Shown: piece by piece, positions 10,499 to 21,380 of the stretch
How positions within the stretch are numbered: position 1 is the first letter of the stretch
How the letters are laid out: each line of letters starts with the position of its first letter
Origin: Rhizomys pruinosus
Taxonomy: Eukaryota > Chordata > Mammalia > Rodentia > Spalacidae
DNA length: 64,000 bases
Direction of reading: 5' to 3'
Assembly (NCBI GenBank): GCA_009823505.1
Contig: VZQC01011955.1
Location: forward strand, 35,146 to 99,145
The notes under the pieces: generated by a model
Database searches by the model: none
What the model saw: only the letters and a program-made list of their open reading frames with translations
What the model was told of the DNA's origin: nothing
Translations under genes and position numbers: made by a program

Positions 10499-10510
10499 CG
10501 TTCCACTCTT

Positions 10511-10912
10511 ATTCACCCTTAAAGTGGAGATCAAGGTTCTGTATGAAGTTTGTTTTAGAGGGGCTTCTGCTTTCACAGTTTAAAGGAGGGAAGAGAGATA
10601 TGGATGCCAATTAGCCTTAGAATTTCCCGAAGGCTCTGAAACAAACCAGGCAAGGTGATGGGGAGGTTATTACTTTAGTTGAGTCTGCAGGGAATGGGTG
10701 TTGTGAATAGCTGACCTTTCATGTGGGAATGGAATAATGAGAAGGAGCGAACAGCATGTCAACCCAGCCAAGAGCCTCTGGGCAGGAGGGTTAGCAAGCA
10801 CACAGGCCTATGGTGGGTGTCAGTGAGGAGCGACTGGGGGACTACTGAGGTCACAGCAAGACAAGAGGAGCAGAGGGACATCTCAGAAAGGCAGGGAGGC
10901 ATGGCAGGGTTC
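10511..10912. other. Single-copy DNA within copy A
   Basis: No gene recognised. The first 60 bp differ sharply from copy B (damaged consensus). Confidence 0.45.
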
Positions 10913-10951
10913 TCTGTCTCTCTCTCTCTTCTCTCTCTCGTCTCTCCTCTC
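10913..10951. repeat. (CT)n microsatellite
   Basis: Interrupted CT run. Copy B has a longer, more regular version at 23405-23446. Confidence 0.9.
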
Positions 10952-11024
10952 TCTGCTGAGGATTGAACCCAGGTCTTCTGCATCCTAGGCAAGTGTTCTA
11001 CCATTGAGCTACCCCTCAGCTCCA
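10952..11024 (-). mobile_element. ID SINE
   Basis: About 73 bp matching the reverse complement of the tRNA-Ala-derived ID core (gaggattgaacccagg ... gcaagtgttctaccattgagc). Not a functional tRNA. Confidence 0.75.
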
Positions 11025-11059
11025 GTTCATACCTTAGCTGTGATTAGAAGGATTCTATG

Positions 11060-11208
11060 GCCGGGCGTGGTGGCGCACGCCTTTAATCCTAGCACTTGGG
11101 AGGCAGAGGCAGGTGGATCTTTGTGAGTTCAAGGCTACCCTGGTCTACATAGCAAGTTCCAGGACAGCCTGAGCTACAGGGAAACTCTATCTCAAAATGA
11201 CCAAAGAA
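11060..11208 (+). mobile_element. B1 SINE
   Basis: Full-length sense B1 with an intact gccgggcgtggtggcgcac head. Imperfect target site duplication, agaaggattctat on the left and agaaggactgtac on the right. Confidence 0.92.
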
Positions 11209-11270
11209 AAAGAAGGACTGTACGGATCTGACATACTCATATGATCTCATACCATTGGAAAGTCATTACG

Positions 11271-11287
11271 GCCGCCCTCTGGTGAAT
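11271..11287 (-). promoter_or_regulatory. CTCF-like motif
   Basis: Reverse complement attcaccagagggcggc fits the CTCF core. Counterpart in copy B at 23767-23783. Confidence 0.45.
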
Positions 11288-11336
11288 GGACTATGGGGAA
11301 CGAGAGGCAGTGGGACGATCTATGATAATGAAGATA

Positions 11337-11492
11337 TGTTGTTTTTGTCTGTTTGAGACAGAGTCTATGTAGCCTAGACTGACTTTGAATTCACTGTATA
11401 AGCACAGTCTGGTGTCAAATCCATATATACCGCAGGCTGGCGCTTTGAATTCAAAGTGATCCCCCTGCCTCAACTTCCCAGTGTGCATGAAA
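11337..11492 (-). mobile_element. Old B1-like SINE
   Basis: Antisense remnant (tgtttgagacagagtctatg ... ccccctgcctcaacttccca) with indel damage relative to copy B. Confidence 0.5.
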
Positions 11493-12178
11493 GAAGATTT
11501 TTGTGGCAGTCCAGAGAAAATATGCCAGTGGCTGAGATGCGGGTGAGTTATTGGGGTGAGAATGGTAGGGGAGCCCTGGTCAGACATCAGAGGAGGACCT
11601 CAGGGGACTTGCATCTTCGGAATAGAAGGATTGGCGCTATCTGCCTTTCAGTATGGAGTACATTGTTTTAGGGAGGAAGATTGTGTTCATCAGCCCTCCA
11701 GCAGCCCTGAGATAATGTCTTAGGGAGAGGAAAGCTTTGCTTTGGCACGGCTTCGGAGGCTACGGTCCTGTTCTGTGAACTCTGTTACTTGGTGCTGTAT
11801 GACAAATGCGACAAGTACATTGTAGGGGAGACATGCGGTGCGGGAGGAGACAGAAAGAAGCAGGGGTCCCAACAGCCCCTTCAAGAACACAGCAGGTCCC
11901 TAACTTCCCATGCGAAGGAAGTTCCCAGAAAAACTGCATCTTAAAATTGAACATGCAGCTGGGGCCTGGTGGCACACACAACAACAACAAACAAAAAAAA
12001 CTGAACAGCTACAAAGGTGGATCAACTGATTAGAACTTCAGTGATTTGTGGAGAGTTTGGACTGTTGTAGGCTCAAACTTTATTACAATTTATCCTGGTC
12101 CATCTTTAGTCCCCCTAAATAGCCACTCCTTGCCACCTTGTTTCTGAATTAACATCCTGTGATTAACAGATCAAAACT
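11493..12178. other. Single-copy DNA within copy A
   Basis: No gene seen. A truncated B1 head followed by CAA repeats lies at about 11960-12000. Confidence 0.45.
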
Positions 12179-12352
12179 CGCCTTTAACCCTAGCAATTGG
12201 GAGGCAGAGGCAGGCTGATCCCTGTGAGTTCAAGGCTAGTCTGTCTGGTCTATAAAGCCTGTTCTAGGACAGCTGGACGACAGGGAAGACCCTGTTTCAA
12301 AAAGACCAAAACAAACCAAACCAACAACAAAACAAAAAAAACAAACAAAAAA
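12179..12352 (+). mobile_element. B1 SINE, 5' truncated
   Basis: Sense B1 lacking about the first 20 bp of the head, with an acc/aac-rich A tail. Confidence 0.82.
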
Positions 12353-13080
12353 CCATTTTGGAATGATTAACTTAGCAGAACACCAGGTTCCACCAACATC
12401 AGACAGCATCTGAGGCCCAGAGCCGAGACTTCTCTTTTGCTGCGTCTGCCTACTTGACGTTCTCACCCATGTATTTGAAAAATGTCTTGATTTAATGCTT
12501 TCTTTGTTCTGTTATACATCTAAAAACTTCATGAAACCGTTACCACATTGGAGCATGAAATTTGAGGTAACCTGAATCTGTGTTCCTGGGGACGAGTCAC
12601 CATGTTTGGCTCCAGAATAAACTATCTCTTATGCCCTTTGAAGTAAGAGTTATAGCGTTTTGCATTAACATACTAGATATTACTGTATGTCTTTACTTGG
12701 GTTAATGGACCACCACAGTAGGAATTCTCAGTATTCAGCACTTTTCCTACCTTCCCAGGCCTGCTTTCTTCCCTGCACCCTGTCTCAGTGAAAGGCAGCT
12801 CTACCTCCTGCTTGCAAATTGTACTGTGGAGGTCTAACTCTCCTTGCTGGCCTTGGAAGCTTCTAGAAGATTGAGTCTGGGCTTTTTAGCCTGGAGTTCC
12901 CTGGCGTATTGTGTACCATCCCTGGGTGGAGCAGGTGGGCTGGGTCCTGCTTTTACAGCTAACGGGAGAGCAAGACTTTGTTTTCAGTTTGTCTCGGAGT
13001 GATTCTACTTGGAGGAACCACAGAGACAACATGGATTTGGGGAGAATGCTTTAGAAAGCAGAACAGTGCCGTGGAACATG
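12353..13080. other. Single-copy DNA within copy A
   Basis: No repeat or exon recognised. Confidence 0.5.
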
Positions 13081-13198
13081 TGTCCTTCCTTCTTCCTTCC
13101 TTCCTTTCCTATCCTTCCTTCCTCGTTCCTTCCTTCGTCTTCCTTCCTTCCTTCCGGTTCCTTCCTCTTTTCTTTATTTCCTTTCTTCTTTCTTTCTA
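13081..13198. repeat. (TTCC)n microsatellite, interrupted
   Basis: Irregular TTCC run. Copy B has a pure ~110-bp array at the same place (25576-25686). Confidence 0.92.
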
Positions 13199-13204
13199 AT
13201 TTTG

Positions 13205-13546
13205 TATGTATGTGTATATATGAGTGGTGTCTGTGTGCATGTGGCATATGTCCGTGTGTGCATCTACGTGTGTGGGTACACACATCCATGTGCACGTGTG
13301 GAGGTCAAAGGAGGCTGCTGAGTGCTCTGCTCTTTCATCTTACTCTCATTCCCTTGGGACAGGGTCACTCATTGAACTGGGCTAAGGGGCCAAAGCAAGC
13401 CCCCGCTGACCTTCCTGTCTTCATTCACCTCCCCAAGTGCTAGATTCGGGTTGACATATCAGCTTTCTTACACGTGATGTCTGGAAACAGACTTGTGTCT
13501 CATGCTTGAAAGCCAAGGTCTCATCTGCTGAGCTGTCTCCCCAGGC
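13205..13546 (-). mobile_element. B4-type composite SINE
   Basis: Antisense element with GT-rich tail, gacagggtcactcattgaac, a B1-like middle and tgctgagctgtctccccagg at its tRNA-derived head. Confidence 0.7.
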
Positions 13547-13548
13547 CA

Positions 13549-15230
13549 TGTGCTTATTTGAAAGCAAAAATCAAGGCAGAAGTTGCTTGTCCGGTGGTGC
13601 TTGTTAGTGAATCCCTTAAAAACCATGTTGGATTCATCATACCGAAACATGTAATCTGAAGATTCATCTCACAATGTGGCATTGCCTTCTCCTTACAAAC
13701 CAGGAGAGAGTCGGTTGGTACAGAGCACTGGGAGGCTGGCAGCCATTCAGTTCTTTACTTTAGGTTTTAGAGAATCATTTCTGCCTCCCCGTCACCTTCC
13801 TCCCCCTTCTTTAATTGTGTGCTTCCGCACTTACATATTGAAAACACCTAATCCCCAGTGTGATGCTGCTTGGAGACGAGTCCTTTGGGAGATAATTAAG
13901 TTTAGCATCATTCATGAGGAGGGTGGGGATCATCGAATAGATTAATGTCCTTATAGAAAGAGGAAGAAAGAGATCTGCGTTCCCGTTCTTTATTATACGA
14001 AGGACTCAGCAACAAGGCAGCACACTGGAGAGAGAGCTTCATCAGGAACTGAGTCTCCCCTCCCTTGATCCAGCCCCCTCTGTTGTTTAAGTCACTCACA
14101 CTTGTTTTTGGTCCTCAGCAGTGTTCAAGCGTCCCATGGTTAGGTTGTCTTCTCTCTTCTCCCCCCTCCCCTGCCCTCTTCGTCTCACCATGGCCCTTCT
14201 TTCCCTTCCTTCTTTCCTTCCTTCTCCTCTCCCTCCCTTTTCATTTCTCTATGTCATACCTATCCATCGTTTTCCCAATTTCATGGTTTTTCCGGGGATC
14301 TCTACGTATTTAGGCTATGGTAAGTAGCTCAGATTTCATGAACATAGGTGAGTGCAGAGTGCTATCCTGAGTGTAACAGTCACTATAGAGCAGCTGTGAC
14401 AACTTGCAAGAGAATTCTCCCCCACCCCCAAGATGGAGCCTATTGATTATGTTGATAGTTCTTCATAGGAGAAAGGTGCTGGAGAGGGCTGTGAGCTTTG
14501 CCTGAGGTCCTGGCAGCCCCCTCTGACACTCCCAGCTAGATGGTTCTACCTTGATTGTATATGGTCTTGTGATCTTAAGAGGTGCTAGTGTATGTGTATA
14601 GACTGCAAATGCTTAACAGAGAAAAGACTCCATCTATGTAGGTTATGTGGGAAGTGCATCCATGCGGGACTTCAGTATACAGCGTGCTTTGGGATACCCA
14701 TATGTCCTATACAAGTAGCATGCCTCATCATACTCTAATAAGCCAGATAAACTCTTTGTCCCCCAAGTTGGACACTGGTGGAATTGTATGTTGATTTGAC
14801 ATTGGTGCCCTTTAAGGAAAGGGTAAATGTTTGCTTATGACTTCCCTGGGAAAGAGTTCCCTCAACAATAGAATACAAGGTAAATTGATTTTCTTTCTGG
14901 ATTGGGGACTTGCCCATCAGATGAAGGCTGATTTATTCTTCAAGCATCTTGATTCTTTTTAGTATATATCTTGGGCATATTCCCTATTCTAAATCTTTGC
15001 AACAAAACAACAAAATTCCATTTCTATTTACTTGGAGAATGGCTTTGGCCTGTCATTGGCTGGGATGTGAATATGCCTGAGAACCAGAAGATGGAGAAGA
15101 TTGGGATATAACAGAGCTTGGTGGTTAAGGTTAACCTGGGGAGGGCCATTTTTAACATGTTGAAGGTATGATGAAGGGCAGCTGGACATTTGAAAATGAA
15201 GAACCATGTTTGAATCCCACTCCTGGCATT
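13549..15230. other. Single-copy DNA within copy A
   Basis: No gene recognised. It includes a pyrimidine-rich low-complexity patch at about 14140-14250. Short open frames there are compositional. Confidence 0.5.
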
Positions 15231-15231
15231 C

Positions 15232-15302
15232 GTTCTCTCTCTCTCTTCTCTTCCGCTCCGTCGCTTCCTCGCTCTCCCCTCCTCCTCATCCTCTCTCTCT
15301 CA
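15232..15302. repeat. CT-rich repeat
   Basis: CT run with many interruptions. Copy B has a pure (CT)n at 27716-27757. Confidence 0.85.
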
Positions 15303-15442
15303 GTATGTTTTGCCTGCAAGAATATAAGAAAACATTTTACTTAGTTGTTATAGAGATTGAATCAAGAATCCCTAGAGAGAGTACCAGGTATGACACTGGC
15401 CTCGAACACATGGAGAACCTCTCCCTACCCACCTTTTTTTAC

Positions 15443-15512
15443 ATATGCTGGGGATTGAATCCAGGTTCTTGGATGGTAGAAGTGTTTCACCACAGATCTA
15501 TACCCCCAGTTC
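15443..15512 (-). mobile_element. ID-like SINE remnant
   Basis: Diverged antisense ID (tgctggggattgaatccagg ... tataccccca). Confidence 0.5.
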
Positions 15513-16532
15513 GTGGCTTTTTGTGACAGCTTTCACTTGGAATGATGTTCTCCTGTCTCCACCTCACAAGTATTTTGCCCAGCAGAACTTCACCAGATGA
15601 TGGTCCCTGCCCCATTCCATCTAGAGGCACAGTCACCTTTTCTATTTTATCTTCCAAACAATATTTTAAGAGCAGATATTATTACACTTGGTTTTTTGGA
15701 ACCTGTGTCTTTCATAGGGAAGAGAACTTTAGGAGATGCTCAAGTGTTTCTGTGAAGACAACAATGAGAGAACAAATGAATGTCTCCATGGTCAGGATCA
15801 AGGAGAGGCTTGGTTCAGAGGTCGGCATCCATCCTCCGGTCCTCTTTGTCTCTCGTACTGGTTCTGTTCTTTTATCTTTTGGTGCTTTCTGAGGGATTCT
15901 CAATTGCATTCCTAGTTAAGAATATATATTTGGAGAATACATCTTAGACCTAAGCTCCTTAGAGACAGACTTTTGACTTCCCTGCAAGTGGCTCGGATAA
16001 TCACTGCATTTGCCGAGCTGTGAGAATCAACCCTTAAATGAACTGCCTTTCATTCCAAATGTCAGGAATTTTCAGACAGGTGGAACATGGATCCTGTGGC
16101 AGTTGCCATGGTCACTTCGGGCACTGCTGATGCTCTGTCCTGTCTTCTTCTCCCAGCCGCCAACATCACACATTCACTACAATACATACTAATCTATTCT
16201 TTGATGGTTTCAAGACAAAGAACTCCAGGTAGCGGCATTCTATGAAATGGATATAAAGATAACAGGATATATGTTAGTCGCCCTTCTGTTATTAAAACAC
16301 ACGCTAACAGTTTATAAAGAGAAAAGATGCTGTTTTGCTCCCCAGTTTCAGGACTTATAGGTTAACGGTCCCCAGTCAGCTGACTGAATTGCCTTCAAAG
16401 CGGAAATGTGAATCAGAGCAAAACTGCTCACCTCAGGGCCAGCGCAACAAAAGGTTAAGGAAACTGGGGTCCCACAATCTCCTTCAGAGATGCATCCTCA
16501 GTGGATGGCCTAAAGACTCCCACCAGGCCTCA
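15513..16532. other. Single-copy DNA to the end of copy A
   Basis: No gene recognised. The sequence ends at the N. Confidence 0.5.
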
Positions 16533-16533
16533 N
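16533..16533. other. Single N, assembly join
   Basis: The only ambiguous base in this part of the window. It lies exactly where copy A stops and copy B starts, so it probably marks a contig join of unknown size. Confidence 0.9.
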
Positions 16534-16541
16534 GAGACATT

Positions 16542-16622
16542 TCATGTAGGTGCTGGGAATCTAAACCTGGGTCTTCTGCAAGAGCATCAATGCTCTTAAC
16601 TGCTGAGCCATCTCTCTAGCCC
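16542..16622 (-). mobile_element. B2/B3 SINE, cut by the contig edge
   Basis: Counterpart of the end of the copy A element at 3741-3961. The rest is missing because the sequence starts here. Confidence 0.85.
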
Positions 16623-16639
16623 CAAACTTTATCTTTTTA

Positions 16640-16770
16640 AAAATTATTTTTATTTTTATTTTATGTGTATGAATGTATCGCCCTGCATTATGTGTATAAG
16701 TGTACCTGTGTCATGCCATGCCATAGAGGACAGAAGAGGGCAACCCGATCCTCTGCAAGAACTTCAGTGC
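16640..16770 (-). mobile_element. B2/B3 SINE fragment, left part
   Basis: Interrupted by the next B1 and continued at about 16968-16997. Confidence 0.78.
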
Positions 16771-16914
16771 CCTAGCCGGGTGTGGTGGCCACATCTTTAA
16801 TTCCAGCACTCGGGAGGCAGAGGCAGTCGGATCTTTGTGAGTTCAAGGCAGCCTGGTCTACAGAGTGAGTTCCAGGAACAGCTGGGACTACAGGGAGACC
16901 GTCTCCAAAAGAAC

Positions 16915-16953
<39 letters not shown>
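16771..16953 (+). mobile_element. B1 SINE with long poly(A)
   Basis: Sense B1 followed by about 39 A residues. Perfect target site duplication aagaacttcagtgc at 16757-16770 and 16954-16967. Confidence 0.93.
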
Positions 16954-16960
<7 letters not shown>

Positions 16961-16997
16961 TCAGTGCTCTTAACCACTGAGCTATCTCTCTAGCCCC

Positions 16998-17805
16998 TCA
17001 AACTGGATATCTTTAATGAAAACCCCAATCAGAGTGAAATGGACTTACTGAGGTCTACTGTGCCAACTTGTTGCCCACTGATGATATGGAGGCAATTAGC
17101 ACACAGTTTCTACTCCTAAGAAATTACTAAATGAGGCTGATAAAGCAAATAATTCCTCGGTGTAGCATGGCCCATATACTACAGCCCAGCCAGAGCCATT
17201 GGGGTGTACATGGGAAAGTCTGCAGGACATCCGAGGCAGTCAGTGTGTCAGTTAGATGGCGGTTGGATAGAGTTTTGTCAACAGTGTTGATGCAGTGGTT
17301 TCCAGCTGAACTGTGGAAGACAGTGATATGACACTAGCTTTGTACCACCAAGATCCATGGGAAGACTTGGAGCTGGGACATCCAGTGTGCTTTGAGTTAG
17401 GAAGACTGGCCTGTACCAGTATGTTGGGTTAACTCAGAGCTGGAGAAACACAGTCATTCACTAGAAGAGTCGGAGGAGTTTAGATGGCAGATTGAGGACA
17501 CAAAACAGGTTGAGGGTAGGGGGAGACCTGTGAGAGGAGCCGGGAAGGAGGGAGCAGGCCTTGCTTCCCTCTTTAGGTGGAACATGGCTGTCACAGTTAT
17601 TGGTAGATACAGCTTGCTTTTCTGATTAAGTTACTCCTTCCCTTGCTCCCTCCCTCCCTCCTTCTCTCTGTCCCTTTGACAGGGTTTTGCCATATACCCC
17701 AGGTGTCCCTCTAACTTGTAATCCTTCTGTCTCCACTTCTCAGTGAGTCCCACTTTAAATTACAAATCTCTTGAAAGGAATACCTCGATTATATAGAAGA
17801 AAGTC
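16998..17805. other. Single-copy DNA within copy B
   Basis: Counterpart of 4330-5139, with no gene seen. Confidence 0.5.
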
Positions 17806-17831
17806 TGGCTGGGCGTGGTGGCACACACCTT

Positions 17832-18150
17832 TTTTTTTCCCATTTAAAATTACATTTATTTAAAAATTGAAAACGTTCATACAGTAAAATGCATTCTTGT
17901 CATGTATAATTCTCTGACTTTTGACAAATGCATACAACACATAACTACAAACAAAATACAGAAAATTTTCATTATTAACAAAACAAAACAAAACAAAAAC
18001 CTCTTGTGCCAATACTTTAACCCCTGATATTTACTGGTTTTTCTGCCATCCTTATTGCTTGGCCCTTTACAGGAAACATGCAAATGAGATTTAACAGTCA
18101 AGAGCCATTTGAGTATGGTTTCTTCTACTTAGCAAAATGCATTTGAGATT
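17832..18150. mobile_element. Ancient L1M-type 3' remnant
   Basis: Counterpart of 5166-5485. A B1 head fragment precedes it at about 17808-17828. Confidence 0.45.
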
Positions 18151-18154
18151 TATC

Positions 18155-18353
18155 CAAGAGGCAGGGTCTCCCTTTAGTTCCAGATGGCCTGGAGCTCTCT
18201 ATGTAAACCAGGCTGGGTGACACACACCTTTAATACCAGCACTTGGGAGGCAGAATCAGGTGGATCTTTGTGTGTTCAAGGCCAGACTGGTCTACACAGT
18301 GAGTGAGTTCCGGCACAGCTGGGGCTACAGGGAGACCCTGTCTCACAAAAAAA
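18155..18353. mobile_element. Fold-back pair of partial B1s
   Basis: Antisense part (18155-18214) then sense B1 (18215-18353). The A tail is cut off by the N after seven A residues. Confidence 0.8.
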
Positions 18354-18354
18354 N
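18354..18354. other. Single N, second join
   Basis: Lies in the poly(A) tail of a B1, immediately before a sequence that copy A does not have. Confidence 0.9.
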
Positions 18355-18823
18355 GGAGTTTAGTCCATTAATATTTAAGGTTATAATTGAAAGACAGATA
18401 TTGCTTCCTTTCACCTTATTATCCATTTGGATTTTTAGTCTCTGCTTTTACTCCTATGGTTATGTTTTTATTAGTTTCTTTTCCTAGGTGCTTGGGGATA
18501 GTTGCTCCTCTCTTCTGCCCTTTGAATTGCTTCAAGTATTTTCTGAAGAGTTGGTTTTCCGGACATGTAGTCTATTATCTTGTTTATGTCCTGGAAGATT
18601 TTTCTCTCTCCTTCCACTATAATCGACATTTTTGTTTGGTAAAGTATTCTGGGTTGGCATCCATAGTCCTTTAACACAGGGAATGCTTTGTTCCATTTTC
18701 TTCTTGCTTTCATGGTTTGTGCCGAGAAGTCAGTTGTAATTCTGATGGGTTTCCCTTTGTATGTGACTTGTTTTTCTTTTGTATCTTTCAGAATTTTGTC
18801 TTTGTTTTGGACATCTAGCATTT
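18355..18823 (-). mobile_element. L1 fragment spanning the ORF1/ORF2 junction
   Basis: On the minus strand this reads the end of L1 ORF1, a short spacer, then the start of ORF2 (LSIITLNINGLNS, the usual N-terminal endonuclease start). It replaces about 400 bp of unique DNA and the left target-site copy seen in copy A, so it may be misplaced by the assembly. Confidence 0.88.
18471..18821 (-). pseudogene. L1 ORF1p C-terminal domain fragment
   Basis: An uninterrupted 116-codon frame matching the C-terminal part of L1 ORF1p, the RNA-binding chaperone of the L1 ribonucleoprotein. Recognisable stretches are VTYKGKPIRIT and KARRKWNKAF, and the C-terminal segment contains GKPTLQKIL. The coiled coil and RRM N-terminal parts are absent because the fragment stops at the adjoining B1. 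Without its 5' end, promoter or the rest of ORF2 it cannot be a working element. The lack of stops suggests a fairly young source copy. Confidence 0.88.
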
Positions 18824-18975
18824 TTTTTTTATATTTTTGAGACAGGGTCTCCCTTTTTTAAGTCCCAGCTGGCCTGGAGCTCACTCTGTAGACCAGGCTG
18901 GCCTTGAACTCAGAGATCCCCCTGCCTCTGCCTCCCAAGTGCTAGGATTAAAGGCATGCCCCACCATGCCCCGGG
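18824..18975 (-). mobile_element. B1 SINE
   Basis: Counterpart of 6139-6304. The right flank tgatctgtaaagctttt is present but the left duplication is missing. Confidence 0.9.
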
Positions 18976-20170
18976 TGATCTGTAAAGCTTTTAAACAAAA
19001 CACCCTTTTATATGAATACCTCTTCTCCTCAGAAATAGAAACGACTTTCTGGTCTAAATAATGCATGGTGCTCTATTCTGTGAGGCAGGTTGGACACTAT
19101 CAGCTCCTTCATCTGAGATGCTTGCTGAGCTCTGCTGAACGTGGAGCCTCTCTTGCAGAAGCTATGTTTCCCGGGGCACCAGGGCAGCCTCCTGCCAGCC
19201 TCTGATACTAATTGTGACTACCAAGCTTTCCTTGCCTTTTTACTTTGTTGAAAACTGCTTATTTTTCAACTCCCCGCGGCCCCCACCCCCCATTTCAGCC
19301 GTTAGCTTTTTCACCCTGGAGACAGAATGCTCGGCATGAACTTTGCATCAGGATCAAACCCAGGATCCAGGACTGAAGCACCTCAGAATGCCTCTTGGAG
19401 CCGTTGTTTCCTCACTTGATAATGGAGATAAGAATACCTCCTTTCTGGAGATAACAGATGTCAGGTTAGGCTCTGTACACTTGAGTTTTTTCTCGAGACT
19501 TGGGGGGACATTAGTTTCTGAACCTGCTGGTGCAAGGCTACAGTACTGAGCAGAGACACACAAGTCCTGCACTGTCATCAACATATCCTCCTTCCCTCTA
19601 GCAGCGTCCAAACCTCCCAGGACACATTAGAAGTGCAGAGTCTCAGGCTCTGTTCTGCCTGTACAGCAACACAGACTCTTGAGAGGTGCACAGACGGGTG
19701 TGTCCTCATGCTGGTGCGTGCCTAAACGTGAGAACTGCGAAGGGCTGTGTTAGGTTATAAAGAGGCCGAGCACCCCTAGCCCCCAGATAAAAAGGCACAT
19801 GAGCTTAAGTCACTCCAAGAACATGCTTTACTTCCATGTGGGACTGCCAGCGTGAGCTGCCTGCAGATAACGTGGTGGAACCAGACAGCATGGCAGGGGG
19901 CAGGGGCAGAGAGAGGGGCAGAGAGAGAGGGGCAGAGCGAGGGCGATGGCGGGTGGGGTCCACCCATTTATATCCATGGAGTGGGACCTCAGGTACAGGG
20001 GAAGGGGTCAGAAGATTGACAGCCTCTGGAGGAAATGGGCCCCTGTGGGCCCCTTGGGATTCTGGGAAGCCCAGACCTAACAGGTTGAGCACAGCGTGCA
20101 CGTGTGTTGTGTGTGTGTGTGTGTGTGTTACACATATGTATTTTGCTGGTGTTGGGTGATAATCTTTCCT
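18976..20170. other. Single-copy DNA within copy B
   Basis: Counterpart of 6322-7493, with a GA-rich patch (about 19895-19935) and (GT)n (about 20100-20130). Confidence 0.5.
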
Positions 20171-20171
20171 T

Positions 20172-20355
20172 CTCTTTTTCTTTTTTTTTTTCTTTCTTTT
20201 TTTTTTTTTTTTTGTCTTTTTGAGACAGGGTCTCCCTTTAGTCCCAGCTGCCTTGGATCTTGCTATGTAGACCAGGCTGGCCTTGAACTCACAGAGTACG
20301 GCCTCAGCGCGTCCTGAGTACTTGGTGATTTATAGGCTTGGCCCACACACCCACA
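20172..20355 (-). mobile_element. B1 SINE, indel-damaged
   Basis: Counterpart of 7508-7696. Its last 60 bp are strongly altered compared with copy A. Confidence 0.82.
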
Positions 20356-20550
20356 GATAATAGTTATTCTGTCCAGATAAAAGGAGGTACCGCACAGAGG
20401 CGAGCCCGTCTGGTCATGTTATTGTTTCTACTTCTTCTTTGTCAAGCTGGTTCTGTTGGGACAAGGATTTAGGGAATAAATAGATATCAATCCAAAGATC
20501 TGCTCAATTTCTGTGAGGATTGAAGTGTCCTTGAATCTCACCTTAAAAAT

Positions 20551-20720
20551 AGCACTCTTGCGGTGGTGCAAACACCTTGTAAGCCCTAGCATTCGGGAGG
20601 CATAGGCAGGTGGATCTTTGTGATTCAAGGCCGGCCTTCGAGCAGAGTGAGTTCCGACAAGCTGGGGTCCTAAGGGAGCCATCCTCGGAAATACCAAAAA
20701 AAAAAAAAAAGAAAAAGAAA
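20551..20720 (+). mobile_element. B1 SINE, indel-damaged
   Basis: Counterpart of 7896-8060. The body is full of small deletions while copy A is near consensus. Confidence 0.82.
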
Positions 20721-21259
20721 TAGCAGCTGTGGTGGCCTCCCTCAGTGGGCTTGTCTGGGTGCAGGGCCTTCCTGTCTGGCCACAGACATGTCTCTGTAAG
20801 TCTGCCCACTTTTTTGAATTCTTCAGAAAAGCATAATCTCTCCCTTTGTTTTTCCTGTACCTTTTCTAAACACGATTTCTTTAATGCTTTGGGCTGCCCC
20901 AGTACCTTGTACTTCTTTTTCCCTCTGACTCTTCCTTCTCCCGGCCATGTTGCTGCCAGTCTGCCACGTGTCTGACCGTCTTCATTCAGGCTGTAACCCT
21001 GCATGGCTCACGGCTTTTCCCCTCTCCCCTCTGTACTCCTCCTCGAGGCAGCTGATGACATTCCCAGCTTGCCAGCCCTGAGGATTTTTCTTTAAATTCT
21101 AATAAAATTGTCCTAAAGCTTCCATTTGGGTCCATTCTTAAATTCTTTCGTGAATGAGACTAAGGACTCTCTAGGGGACGCTCTAGGGTCACATGCCCAT
21201 GAGTCAGAAGTTTTTCTTATTTAGATACAACTTACCATTCTCTGTTTATTTTTGTTTAT

Positions 21260-21380
21260 TTCATTGTTTATTTTGACACAGGGTCTCAAGTAGCCCAGGC
21301 TGGCCTTGAACTTCTGATCCTCCAGCCTTCTCCATCTAAATTCACAAATTACAGGCAGGTACCACCATGCCTTGCTTTAT
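21260..21380 (-). mobile_element. Old B1-like SINE
   Basis: Counterpart of 8598-8727. It reads closer to B1 (gacacagggtctcaagtagc, caggctggccttgaac). Confidence 0.68.

Larger units (their letters stand above)
3880..16532 (+). repeat. Large direct duplication, left copy (copy A)
   Basis: The order of single-copy DNA and repeats here is repeated at 16542-28975. The left edge is continuous with unique sequence. The right edge stops at ...caggcctca immediately before the N at 16533. It is about 12.65 kb, against 12.43 kb for the other copy. Most of the excess is one extra SINE (10331-10498). Many single-base indels separate the copies, while clean substitutions are few. Confidence 0.97.

Noticed and set aside
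10952..11024. tRNA-like sequence (also 23447-23520, 52757-52830)
   Set aside because: Diverged ID SINEs derived from tRNA-Ala, with mutated arms and no sign of a functional tRNA.
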